64,000 nt of DNA from CAYFSS01 sp964345975 (GTDB lineage Bacteria > Bacillota > Clostridia > Saccharofermentanales > Fastidiosipilaceae), in NCBI GenBank assembly GCA_964345975.1, contig CAYFSS010000006.1:1-64000 (forward strand). The letters run 5' to 3'. Position 1 is the stretch's first letter. Every line of letters begins with the position of its first letter. Below are positions 18,531 through 27,147 of this stretch, one piece after another. The position numbers and the translations under genes were made by a program. The notes beneath the pieces are model-generated. The model saw nothing but the letters and a program-made list of their open reading frames with translations. It did no database searches and was not told where the DNA came from.

Positions 18531-20249
18531 ATGCACATCAAAAAGCCAATCCTCACGAACCATGCTATCCTCCAACATAGCCACAGTCTCCCTATCGAAG
18601 GGTCCGCTAAGCCGGATACTCTAGTCGAGTTCTTCTTAGACTCGGCGCTCGTAGGGTCTACCACCGTTTCGCCTGAGGGCACGTGGCGTTTCCTCTTGCC
18701 TTCCCAAATCGCCGGAGGTCCCCATAAACTTGTCATTCGAAGCGATGATGAGGAGCTCACCTTCGAGGATGTCTACTTTGGCGATGTCTTCCTCCTGGCC
18801 GGTCAATCCAATATGGAGCTCCCGGTAAAACGCTGCCTCGATGTCTGCCCCTATGAGACGTTGCAAGATCCCCTCATCCGCGAGCTTCGTCTCCCCCATG
18901 AAATATCCTGGAAGGGTATTGATCCTGCAGCGGAATGGAAGCTCCTGGACAAGAGCAGGGCGCTGGAATTCTCGGCGTTGGGGGTGGCTTTTGCGTGGGA
19001 ATATCGCAAGACGAACGATGTTCCCGTAGGGCTCATCAATGTGGCCTTGGGAGGTACACCGATTGTTTCGTGGCTCCCTGTCGACGTCAACTTTGATCCG
19101 GAAGAAGCTGCACGCATCACGCTGCAAGATATCGCTCGCATGGAAGCATGGTATGACGAGCTGGCACCGATCGAGGACGCATGGAGGGCTCATGAAATGC
19201 CCGGAATGTTCTTCGATACACCATGGGAGAATAAGCGAGGAAAGTTCGAACTTCGCTTTGAATTTGACTTAGAACACACGGACTACACGCGCTTGGATCT
19301 GGGGGCTTTCGTCGACCACGATGTGACTTATCTCAACGGGGTTGAACTTGGATCGACCCCCTACCAATATCCTCCCAGAAAGTATGCGATCCCGGACCAT
19401 CTCCTCCGCCAAGGCAAGAACGAATTAATGGTTGAGCTCTATATCCAACGCGATACCGGTGGAGCAATCCCGGAACGTGACTATGTGCTTAGAGGTCCAA
19501 GAGGGACGAAGGATCTCTCCGGGACGTGGTACGTGCGCCGGCTAGCGAGTCAGGAAACTCTCCCCTACCAAACCTTCCACGATAGGACGCCTGGAATCAA
19601 CTGGCACCACTTCATTGAGCCGCTAACGGAACTGCCTCTCAAAGGGGTTCTCTGGTATCAAGGCGAGTCCGATGACCGTGCGGTCGAACTCTACGAAGCA
19701 CGTTTCAAGGAACTCATCACGACTTACCAAGAACTCTTCCATGCCCCCCTCGTCTTCTGCCAGTTAGCGCATTTTGCCGATCCTACTCGGATCCAACCTC
19801 CCGGGGCTTGGTCGAAACTTCGCGAGATCCAAGAACGCAGTTCGCACCTTGACCGTGCCTCTCAAGTCGTCCACTACGATGTCACGACTCCCACCGACCT
19901 GCACCCTGAAGACAAGTGGTCCATCGGCGAGCGCGCGGCCAAGCACATGCTATACCTCTTAGGGGGTAGCGACGAACGAGGCCCTAAACTCCTCGACATC
20001 AAAAAGCCCCCCCGCTCTCTCCATCTCATCTATGACAAACCACTGGAACTTCGAGGCGATCTCCGCATGAACTTCCGCGTAGAACCGGATCTCTACCCGG
20101 TAGAAGTCAGCGTCTTCGGCAATGAAGTTCACTTGGATTTCAGCGACTTGCCGAACGACATTAAGCTGCACTACATGGAGGAACCCGAGGTTGGTAAGGG
20201 CATCTTCGCAAAGGGTGAGCCGGCCTCCCCCTTCTATCGCGAGGTGTAA
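18531..20249 (+). CDS. SGNH-type carbohydrate acetylesterase (sialate O-acetylesterase/acetylxylan esterase-like)
   Basis: A 572-residue serine esterase expected to remove O-acetyl groups from imported xylo-oligosaccharides. The nucleophile Ser93 is in LLAGQSNME. The block with WYQGESD is near 375-381. The catalytic His is near 458 in TDLHPED. Between the first and second blocks lies an inserted jelly-roll-like segment (about 220-345), as in two-part sialate esterase-family proteins. No signal peptide, so the enzyme is cytoplasmic, consistent with acting after import. It is alone on the plus strand, followed by a terminator shared with the convergent mutarotase gene. Confidence 0.85.
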   Translation: MHIKKPILTNHAILQHSHSLPIEGSAKPDTLVEFFLDSALVGSTTVSPEGTWRFLLPSQIAGGPHKLVIRSDDEELTFEDVYFGDVFLLAGQSNMELPVKRCLDVCPYETLQDPLIRELRLPHEISWKGIDPAAEWKLLDKSRALEFSALGVAFAWEYRKTNDVPVGLINVALGGTPIVSWLPVDVNFDPEEAARITLQDIARMEAWYDELAPIEDAWRAHEMPGMFFDTPWENKRGKFELRFEFDLEHTDYTRLDLGAFVDHDVTYLNGVELGSTPYQYPPRKYAIPDHLLRQGKNELMVELYIQRDTGGAIPERDYVLRGPRGTKDLSGTWYVRRLASQETLPYQTFHDRTPGINWHHFIEPLTELPLKGVLWYQGESDDRAVELYEARFKELITTYQELFHAPLVFCQLAHFADPTRIQPPGAWSKLREIQERSSHLDRASQVVHYDVTTPTDLHPEDKWSIGERAAKHMLYLLGGSDERGPKLLDIKKPPRSLHLIYDKPLELRGDLRMNFRVEPDLYPVEVSVFGNEVHLDFSDLPNDIKLHYMEEPEVGKGIFAKGEPASPFYREV

Positions 20250-20282
20250 GCGGAACCTTCAAGAGTCTCTTCACAAACAAAC

Positions 20283-20310
20283 CCCCGATATCCGGGTTCG
20301 GACATCGGGG
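20283..20310. terminator. Bidirectional terminator between esterase and mutarotase genes
   Basis: Arms CCCCGAT and ATCGGGG enclose an inner TCCGGGTTCGGA hairpin, followed by TTCTCT on the plus strand and preceded by AAACAAAC, giving a U-rich tract on the minus strand. It sits between convergent genes. Confidence 0.7.
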
Positions 20311-20352
20311 TTCTCTGATAAAGGTTTCTCGTTCACGTTGCGAAGCGAAGTC

Positions 20353-20760
20353 TTACACCACGCCCACCGTGAGCAAGATATTCGCATAGACACGCTTTTC
20401 ACCGGTTGAGATTGCCAGGATAACATCGTCTTCCGAGGCTCTGGCATAGAAGTCCCAACGATCAAGTCCTTCAAGCTCACAATCCAATTCATCTCTAAAC
20501 TCTCGGAAGATAGCCGGTTCGTCTTCGTTCTCCGGAGGCGTCATGACACAAGCTTCTTCGATGGCGATGGAATCATGAAGGACCTTTAGAACATCCGTCA
20601 CCTTAGGCATATCCTCGGTCAGACCCAGATAGATTTTCACGGCACCCCCTGACTTGGAGGCCAGAGGATAGTTCCCGTCAGCGATAAGGATACGGTCGCC
20701 GTGGCCGCAGTGCGCCAAGACGGACATGATCTCGGGATGAATTAAGGAATGTTTCAGCAT
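20353..20760 (-). CDS. RbsD/FucU-family sugar mutarotase
   Basis: A 135-residue protein that interconverts anomers of a free monosaccharide. The family motif HCGHGDRILIADGNYP (17-32) includes His20, the conserved active-site residue, and the C-terminal strand with the conserved Tyr (RVYANILL) is present. FucU-type length and sequence rather than RbsD proper. It is downstream of xylA and xylB on the same strand, 227 bases beyond xylB across a stem-loop, so it may supply the xylose anomer used by xylose isomerase; that is an inference. Confidence 0.85.
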   Translation of the reverse strand: MLKHSLIHPEIMSVLAHCGHGDRILIADGNYPLASKSGGAVKIYLGLTEDMPKVTDVLKVLHDSIAIEEACVMTPPENEDEPAIFREFRDELDCELEGLDRWDFYARASEDDVILAISTGEKRVYANILLTVGVV

Positions 20761-20880
20761 CGTTGTACCTCTTTCGTTTGATGATTGGTGGGCTGTTTGA
20801 CTTTTCAGTCTTGCTTCGTAAGGCTAAACCATGAAAGCCCTTAGCTCTTCTTATGGACCCCAACTTACTACATATCATTT

Positions 20881-20924
20881 AAGTGCAAGGCATCTTGCCT
20901 AAACCGACCAATGACCTTGCACTT
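20881..20924 (-). terminator. Stem-loop between xylB and the mutarotase gene
   Basis: Perfect 10-bp arms AAGTGCAAGG and CCTTGCACTT separated by 24 bases that hold a smaller GGCA/TGCC hairpin. The tail on the minus strand (TTAAATGATATG) is only weakly U-rich, so it may stabilise or attenuate rather than fully terminate. Confidence 0.45.
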
Positions 20925-20987
20925 AGTGTACCTAACCTATAGCAGACTCTGATAACCGTAGGTTGGTCGAAGATGATCTATAAGAAA

Positions 20988-22526
20988 CTAGAGATTCTCC
21001 CAAGCTTCCTGGGTCTCTTCCAGGCGACGATACGTTTCTTTTAGATCCGGATAGATGGAACGATAGAGCTCATAGCCCCGATCATAAATCTCATGATGCT
21101 TCTCATTCGGCTCACGCCCGGCTTCTTTCACGACACAAGCATCGACAGCAGCTTCGACACTCTCGAAGAGACCTACTCCGACAGCAGCCAAGAGAGCTGC
21201 ACCCAGTGCGGGTCCTTCCGAGCTTGTGATAGTATGGGTGGTTTCACCATAGACATCCGTCAGGATCTCACGCCAGAAAGGAGCTGCTCCTCCACCGGTC
21301 ACCAACATGCTGTTGATCTCATGCCCTAAATCCCCCCCGACAATCTCGAGGCAGTCACGCATTGAATAGGCGACGCCCTCCATGATCGAGCGAAGAAAGT
21401 GAGCTTTGCCATGACGCTGCGAAATCCCGAAGAAGACACCCCGTGCAGCCGGGTCGAGGTGCGGTGTGCGCTCACCCATGATGTACGGCAGATAGGTTAG
21501 ACCTTCAGAACCGGGTGACACTTCGGCTGCCATGGCATCCAGATACTTATAGGTCGATATACCTTCTACAGATGCCTTCTCTGCTTCAGCTTCACAAAAC
21601 TCATTGCGGAACCATTGAAGGGATGACCCGGCAGCCAATGTGACACCCATGACATGCCAAGCACCGGGGACGGCACAACAGAAGACGTGGACTCTCCCCT
21701 TAGGATCGAGCTTCATTTCAGGTGTATGTGCATAGACAACACCGGACGTCCCGATGGATGTAAAGGCATCGCCCTTGCGAACAACCCCTGTGCCGACAGC
21801 TGCTGCAGCATTATCACCGGCACCGGCAACGATAGGTGTGCCCTCTGCCAAACCGGTCAGATCTGCAGCCCGGGCAGTTACGTAACCGGTCACTTCAATA
21901 GACTCATAGACCGTGGCAAACCAGGCCGGATCAAAGCCGAGAACTTCCATCACTTCAGTGGACCACTCACGTTGGGCGATATGCAAGAGCTGCATCCCGG
22001 AAGCATCTGAGACATCCGTAGCAAACACATCAGCCAAGCGATAACGGATATAGTCCTTTGCCAATAAGACGTGCTTGATGCGAGCAAAATTCTCCGGCTC
22101 ATGATTCTTCACCCAGAGGATCTTGCCGGCGGTGAAACCCGTAAGGGCTGGATTGGCCGTGATCTCGAGCAAGCGTTCATAACCTACAGCCTCTGTGATT
22201 TCTTTGCACTCGGCTTCTGTCCGCTGGTCATTCCAAAGGATGGCAGGGCGAATCACCGTTCCCGTTTCATCGAGGAGCACTAGACTGTGCATTTGACCTG
22301 AGAGACCGATGCCCTTGATGTCGGAAGCATCGACGCCGGCGACGACATCACGCAGTCCCTTCACGACCGCATCAAACCAGTCTTCCGGATTCTGCTCCGC
22401 CCAGGCATTGCGCGGCTGAGCCATAGGATATTCGTAGGTCGCTTGAGCGACGACCTCACCCTTCAAATCATAGAGAGCCGTTTTGGTTCCTGAAGTACCA
22501 ACATCAATACCGATGAGGTAGGCCAT
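20988..22526 (-). CDS. xylB: Xylulokinase
   Basis: Phosphorylates D-xylulose to xylulose-5-phosphate, feeding the pentose phosphate pathway. The 512-residue FGGY-family kinase begins MAYLIGIDVGTSGTKT with the phosphate-binding loop. GLSGQMHSLVLLD is the xylulokinase substrate motif, and the ATP-side GTSG and GGGAAP motifs follow. The frame is open up to 22586, but ATG 22526 has AAGGTGGAG upstream and starts exactly at the conserved N-terminus. It lies 116 bases after xylA, in the same operon. Confidence 0.95.
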   Translation of the reverse strand: MAYLIGIDVGTSGTKTALYDLKGEVVAQATYEYPMAQPRNAWAEQNPEDWFDAVVKGLRDVVAGVDASDIKGIGLSGQMHSLVLLDETGTVIRPAILWNDQRTEAECKEITEAVGYERLLEITANPALTGFTAGKILWVKNHEPENFARIKHVLLAKDYIRYRLADVFATDVSDASGMQLLHIAQREWSTEVMEVLGFDPAWFATVYESIEVTGYVTARAADLTGLAEGTPIVAGAGDNAAAAVGTGVVRKGDAFTSIGTSGVVYAHTPEMKLDPKGRVHVFCCAVPGAWHVMGVTLAAGSSLQWFRNEFCEAEAEKASVEGISTYKYLDAMAAEVSPGSEGLTYLPYIMGERTPHLDPAARGVFFGISQRHGKAHFLRSIMEGVAYSMRDCLEIVGGDLGHEINSMLVTGGGAAPFWREILTDVYGETTHTITSSEGPALGAALLAAVGVGLFESVEAAVDACVVKEAGREPNEKHHEIYDRGYELYRSIYPDLKETYRRLEETQEAWENL

Positions 22527-22642
22527 GCACTCCACCTTCTTTCGTAAAATATATGAAGGCCTAGTGTAGCGAAGCGATCCACCCACTAAAGACCTTCAAG
22601 ATCGTTCTGATGAACTAATGACTGATATCTAGGCGATGACGT

Positions 22643-23959
22643 CTAGCCGAAGAACACCTGGTTCACGATTGACTCGAGTTCTTCTTGGCGTCCACTCTCA
22701 GCTGCGACGTCTTCGTTCTCCAGAGCGTAGGATGCCACCTCTTCGAGGCTTGCTTCACGCTTCGTGACCTTCGATGCAAGATTACCTGACCAGCTTTGAT
22801 AACGGTCCGCAACCGCTTGCTCTAAGCGCCCGTCTGCTTGGAGGGCAGCGGCTTTTCTAAGACCCAGTGCAAAGGAATCCATGCCGAGGATATAGGCCAG
22901 GAAGAGATCTTCGGGGCGATTCGAGGTACGGCGTGACTTCGCATCGAAGTTGAGACCGCCATTGGTAAAACCACCCGCCTTGAGGATTTCGAGGACTGCG
23001 TACGTCGTTTCGTAGATGTCTGCCGGGAATTCATCGGTATCCCAACCGAGTTGCTCATTGCCCTTGTTCGCATCGACAGAACCGAAGGCATCGTTGATGG
23101 TGGCAACACGGAGTTCGTGGGCAAAGGTATGACCTGCGAGCGTAGCATGGTTCGCTTCAATATTGAGCTTGAAGTCTCCCAGCAAACCATACTTGCGCAG
23201 GAAGTTCAGCGAAGTCGCAGCATCGAAATCGTACTGCTCGGTCATCGGCTCACGGGGTTTAGGTTCGATGTAGAAATCACCCTCGAAGCCGATCTTGCGC
23301 CCGTAATCGCGCACCATCGTCATGAGAGCTGCCATGTTGTCCTGCTCCAGACCGATATCGGTATTGAGCAGCGTCTCATAGCCTTCGCGACCACCCCAGA
23401 AGACATAGCCTGTGCCGCCGAGTTTGACGGTCAGTTCCAGAGCCTTCTTCACCTGCTGAGCAGCGAAAGCATAGACATCAAAGGACGGTGAAGTGCCCGC
23501 TCCATTCATATAGCGTGGATTGGTAAAGAGGTTTGCAGTACCCCAGAGGAGTTTGATACCGGTCTTATCCATGAGACCCTGGATGTGATCGGTCACAGCA
23601 TCGAGACGCGCATTGGTCTCTTCAATCGTGTCACCTTCATCGACGATGTCGCGGTCATGGAAGCAGAAGTATTCGATCTGAAGCTTCTCCATCAATTCAA
23701 AGGCTGCATCTGCCTTGGCTTTCGCTTCCGCTACGGGGTCACCTGCTTCGCCATAGGTCTTCTCCCATGTCTCGACACCGAACATGTCACGTCCACCGGC
23801 CACCATCGTATGCCAATAGCTCATTGCAAACTTCAAATGCTCAGCCATCGTCTTGCCGAGAATGACTTCATCAGGATTATAGAACTTGAAGCTTAGGGGG
23901 TTCTTGCTATCAGCACCCTCGTATTCAATCTTTGGTACATTGGGGAAAAATTGACTCAT
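22643..23959 (-). CDS. xylA: Xylose isomerase
   Basis: Converts D-xylose to D-xylulose in the cytoplasm with divalent metals. The 438-residue length and opening (MSQFFPNVPKIEYEG) are those of class II enzymes. Active-site motifs are present: FCFHDRDI with the ring-opening His, FWGGREGYE with the first metal Glu, and the NIEANHAT and KGNEQLGWDTDEFP segments. ATG 23959 has GAGAGGG upstream; the frame extends to 24079 but would run through the operator. The promoter and operator at 24018-24073 put it directly under XylR. Confidence 0.96.
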   Translation of the reverse strand: MSQFFPNVPKIEYEGADSKNPLSFKFYNPDEVILGKTMAEHLKFAMSYWHTMVAGGRDMFGVETWEKTYGEAGDPVAEAKAKADAAFELMEKLQIEYFCFHDRDIVDEGDTIEETNARLDAVTDHIQGLMDKTGIKLLWGTANLFTNPRYMNGAGTSPSFDVYAFAAQQVKKALELTVKLGGTGYVFWGGREGYETLLNTDIGLEQDNMAALMTMVRDYGRKIGFEGDFYIEPKPREPMTEQYDFDAATSLNFLRKYGLLGDFKLNIEANHATLAGHTFAHELRVATINDAFGSVDANKGNEQLGWDTDEFPADIYETTYAVLEILKAGGFTNGGLNFDAKSRRTSNRPEDLFLAYILGMDSFALGLRKAAALQADGRLEQAVADRYQSWSGNLASKVTKREASLEEVASYALENEDVAAESGRQEELESIVNQVFFG

Positions 23960-24017
23960 TGAAAAGCCCTCTCTTTGTTTATGGCAGCGGTCTGAGGTAT
24001 CGATCCGCGCATCAATC

Positions 24018-24073
24018 AACTTTGTTTGTTTTGCTAACAAAGTTAAGTTATCATCGTGTTGTAAGACTGTCAA
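24018..24073 (-). promoter_or_regulatory. xylA promoter and XylR operator
   Basis: On the minus strand TTGACA (24068-24073) is 17 bases from TAACTT (24045-24050). Directly downstream lies an inverted repeat with 11-bp arms AACTTTGTTTG (24018-24028) and CTAACAAAGTT (24034-24044), one mismatch. The layout is that of XylR operators of Gram-positive bacteria: repressor bound over the transcription start, relieved by xylose. Confidence 0.8.
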
Positions 24074-24113
24074 GCTCAAGAAAGCAGATCGTATTTCTAT
24101 GATATTTCTGAAG

Positions 24114-24139
24114 AAGGAGAAAGTTTAATCTGCTAAACT
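24114..24139 (+). promoter_or_regulatory. Distant ribosome site and stem-loop ahead of xylR
   Basis: AAGGAG (24114-24119) is the only good ribosome site but ends 27 bases before ATG 24147, too far for direct use. Between them AGTTTA (24122-24127) and TAAACT (24134-24139) can pair. Folding this stem would leave about 9 bases between the site and the ATG. The same dyad could instead be a second operator. Confidence 0.4.
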
Positions 24140-24146
24140 ACCCCGC

Positions 24147-25340
24147 ATGGAAGCAATCTTGACCCAAAGCATACGCGAACGTAATCGTCATCTCATTCTG
24201 GAGATCATCAATCGTCAGGAAATGATCAGTCGCGCCGATATCGCCCGGGAAAGTAGCCTGAACAAGGCTTCTGTCTCCGAGATCGTCGCAGAACTTCTCG
24301 AGGATCATTTGATCGAAGAAGCACCGGCAGCCAAGAGCTCCGGAGGTCGACGTCCTATTCCCCTTCGTCTCACCAAGCAACGCTATGTTGCCTTGGCCTG
24401 TGATATCAATCCGAGGGAGATTCGCCTAGCCATGGGATATAACGATGGGAGCTTTGCTCTCCGTCGAAGCTTACAAACGCAAGTGAAGCGAAGAAATATC
24501 CTCCCAATCTTAGAAGAAGCAATCGCTGCCCTCCTGGATAGTTATCATGAACTCTTTCCCAACGAAGAAGAGCCTATCCCGACCCTTTGCGCGATTACCC
24601 TCTCTATCTATGGTGTGGTGGCAAATAACGAGATTCAATTCACACCTTATTACGACCTGGGCAGGCTGGATCTCGCAACACCCTTGAGCGAACGCTTCGG
24701 TGTCCCGGTCTTGCTCATGAACGAAGCAGACCTCGCAGCAAATGGCGAATGGGCAACGCGCGGACCGTTGCGAGATCTTCTAAGTCTTAAAATCCGGGAA
24801 GGGATCGGTTTGGGTATCGTGCTTCAAGGCGAGCGCGAACACGGTGCAAATGGTTTCGCAGGCGAATTCGGTCATAGTATCCTCGTCCCTCAAGGAATCC
24901 GTTGTCCCTGTGGCAATAGAGGCTGCCTGGAGCAATATTTATCGGAGTCTGCGCTCTTGGAAGCCTATGCTGAATCTTTGCCCAAGCGCCGGGCCAATTT
25001 GCGAGACCTCTTACGTTCATGGGAGGAGGGTGACCCTGCAACGCTTCGTTTAATGGAAGCCTACGAGTCTTATCTGGCGGTGAGTCTCAATAACCTCATC
25101 CGTCTCTTCGACCCTCGCTACATCATCTTGAATTCACGCGTTGCCCCACATATCCCGGACTTCGTCGAAAGGCTCTATGCAGGGATTCAATGTGAGATTC
25201 CTTCCAAATGTGAGTTTGTCTTGTCAGAATTAGGGGATGAAGCCAGTCTCTTAGGAGGTTTTGCCCTCGCTTTCGAACATAGTTATGGGATCGGGCACTT
25301 CTTCTTCTCGACACCGAGAGCTGAGCATGCATCGTCCTAA
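24147..25340 (+). CDS. xylR: ROK-family xylose repressor
   Basis: A 397-residue repressor with an N-terminal winged helix (about 10-65; ISRADIARESSLNKASVSEI is the helix-turn-helix) and a sugar-kinase-like ROK domain. The ROK zinc motif CPCGNRGC is at 253-260, with GEFGHS before it. As in known XylR proteins it would bind xylose in the ROK domain and release operators at xylA and probably at 5187. It is divergent from xylA, sharing the intergenic control region, which implies autoregulation. The translation signal is odd (see the stem-loop entry). Confidence 0.92.
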   Translation: MEAILTQSIRERNRHLILEIINRQEMISRADIARESSLNKASVSEIVAELLEDHLIEEAPAAKSSGGRRPIPLRLTKQRYVALACDINPREIRLAMGYNDGSFALRRSLQTQVKRRNILPILEEAIAALLDSYHELFPNEEEPIPTLCAITLSIYGVVANNEIQFTPYYDLGRLDLATPLSERFGVPVLLMNEADLAANGEWATRGPLRDLLSLKIREGIGLGIVLQGEREHGANGFAGEFGHSILVPQGIRCPCGNRGCLEQYLSESALLEAYAESLPKRRANLRDLLRSWEEGDPATLRLMEAYESYLAVSLNNLIRLFDPRYIILNSRVAPHIPDFVERLYAGIQCEIPSKCEFVLSELGDEASLLGGFALAFEHSYGIGHFFFSTPRAEHASS

Positions 25341-25417
25341 GAATAGAACAATACAAACATTAAAAAGCCCCACGTCCCATCAGACTTCTGACCTCACGTT
25401 TGAATGGAGATCCACGC

Positions 25418-25930
25418 ATGCGCAAGATCCTTGTCATTGGCTCCCCCGGGAGCGGTAAGAGTACTTTTTCACTCCGTCTGAGCGACAACCTCCGGATCCC
25501 CGTCTATCACCTGGATAACTACTTCTGGAAAGCCGACAAAACCATCATCGATCGGGAGACGTTCCTTCACGATGTCCAAGCGATCTTGCTCGAAGATTGC
25601 TGGATCATCGACGGGAACTATGGCTCTTCCATGGCAATGCGCTTGCATTATTCCGATACGGTCATCTTCTTAGACTACGATGTGGAGACCTGTCTGGAAG
25701 GAATCGTTTCACGCGTTGGCAAGGTCCGCGTCGATATTCCATGGGTGGAAGAGGTCCTTGATCCCGAGTTCTACGAATACGTACGCACCTTCCCAACAGA
25801 ACATCGTCCGGCGATCCTGGACGTCCTGAAAGAACACGAAGATCAAGAAATCATCACACTCAAGAACAGAGATGAAGGAAAGGTCTTTCTCCAAGCCTTA
25901 GAAACGAAACATGGATCCGTCGACGAATGA
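25418..25930 (+). CDS. P-loop kinase, adenylate-kinase-like (FlaR/topology-modulation family)
   Basis: A 170-residue cytoplasmic P-loop protein. Walker A is GSPGSGKS at about 8-15; the lid and Walker B-like elements follow (WIIDGNYG, VIFLDYD). This group is annotated as topology-modulation or adenylate-kinase-related proteins; real substrates are unknown. ATG 25418 follows a GGAG at good spacing; six extra upstream codons are possible. It lies 77 bases after xylR on the same strand. Confidence 0.75.
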   Translation: MRKILVIGSPGSGKSTFSLRLSDNLRIPVYHLDNYFWKADKTIIDRETFLHDVQAILLEDCWIIDGNYGSSMAMRLHYSDTVIFLDYDVETCLEGIVSRVGKVRVDIPWVEEVLDPEFYEYVRTFPTEHRPAILDVLKEHEDQEIITLKNRDEGKVFLQALETKHGSVDE

Positions 25931-26037
25931 AAAGATGCGAATGCATCGCCAGCCGGCTAAGGAAACGTAGATCTAACCAAGCACAGAGCATTGGATTGGG
26001 CTTTTGTGCCTAAAGAAGCAGACATTGCTTGGGAGTG

Positions 26038-27147
26038 TTAGCCGATCGCCCACAGATTTGAGACCGGAGTAATCTCTTCGAAGGACCACTTGCGGAGGGT
26101 ATTCTCCAAAGAATTTGGATCGTTGACGATATAGCCTTCTTCATCGTAATCGACAATGACAATGAAGTGACCTACAAAGGTGAAGGGACCCGGACCGATC
26201 GAGACAAGAATAATCTTTCCCTCATCGAGCGCTTGATTCACGGAAGCTTGGTCATAGGCTAGGTTCGTGACACCAACCCCATACACGCCGGGCAATCGAT
26301 CCACAAAAGCCCACGCAGTCCCCCAAGGCCCCACATCATCCGGACCGGCATGCGAGATAACTTCTACCGGAGAGATGAATTCCCCCGTCACGCCACTGAG
26401 CGCCATGGACAAGCTCACCGGTACACAACCGTTAAGCATGAGGAAACTCGTGCCATAGTCATCAGCAGCCCAGCGCTTATCCCATTGGAGAAAGAAAGGT
26501 GCAGGACGATTGAGTTCTATGCTTTCTCCCATATCAAGGATCGGATCAGGTTGATCATTGCTAAGACTTGAACCCTGACCGTTCTGTGTCTGATTCTCGC
26601 TCCCCTGAATCGCATCATCTTCTTCCAAGATATCCAGCACAGGTCCAATGGTCATTGGGTTATTACCGGCTAAACGAAGAAGTGAATACCGTATCGATTC
26701 CGTACTATCGACGGGAAGTTCGAGGAGCTTATTGGCACGAGGATCTTTCTCAGCATAGATCGCAAGGTTTGCCTTCAGGACATCGATATCCTCCGTGCGA
26801 ACCACACCCTCATAGTCATTGAGTTGAGTATAGCCCTCATCATCGATGTGATCGTTGTACGTTCGATAGGGATCCTGTGTTGGTTCGGGTATGGGGGGTT
26901 CTGGCAAGGGTGGTTCTGGCACTTGTTCTTCGACTTGCATATCATCACCTACGGCTTCACCTTGGGCTGAAGTGGCTGAATTCTCATGCTCAGCCGAAAG
27001 ATCGATATGGACGATTCGGACATTGGTATCTGCTTCACGACGCTCACTCACACGATTAGAAATGAAGCGAACGAGAAGGAATATCCCTGTTGCAATCAAG
27101 ATGAGGATCAGTGCGAAGATGAGTCTATTTCTATGATGACGGCGCAT
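26038..27147 (-). CDS. Membrane-anchored C39-like cysteine peptidase family protein
   Basis: A 369-residue surface protein. A single N-terminal membrane helix (about 8-26, after MRRHHRNR) is followed by a Pro/Glu-rich linker (PEPPLPEPPIPEPTQDP) typical of wall-spanning stalks, a helical region, and a C-terminal C39_2 papain-like domain (about 215-369). The likely nucleophile is Cys241 in NGCVPVSLSMALS, preceded by LQWDKRWAADDYG; the His is in GHFIVIVDYD and an Asp/Asn in IVNDPNS. Role: probably peptidase or peptide-cleaving hydrolase at the cell surface; target unknown. The start is the ATG with AAAGGA upstream. Confidence 0.8.
   Translation of the reverse strand: MRRHHRNRLIFALILILIATGIFLLVRFISNRVSERREADTNVRIVHIDLSAEHENSATSAQGEAVGDDMQVEEQVPEPPLPEPPIPEPTQDPYRTYNDHIDDEGYTQLNDYEGVVRTEDIDVLKANLAIYAEKDPRANKLLELPVDSTESIRYSLLRLAGNNPMTIGPVLDILEEDDAIQGSENQTQNGQGSSLSNDQPDPILDMGESIELNRPAPFFLQWDKRWAADDYGTSFLMLNGCVPVSLSMALSGVTGEFISPVEVISHAGPDDVGPWGTAWAFVDRLPGVYGVGVTNLAYDQASVNQALDEGKIILVSIGPGPFTFVGHFIVIVDYDEEGYIVNDPNSLENTLRKWSFEEITPVSNLWAIG

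Noticed and set aside
18636..19193. Minus-strand open frame of 185 codons
   Set aside because: Antisense to the SGNH esterase, whose GQSNM and WYQGESD motifs fix the coding strand.
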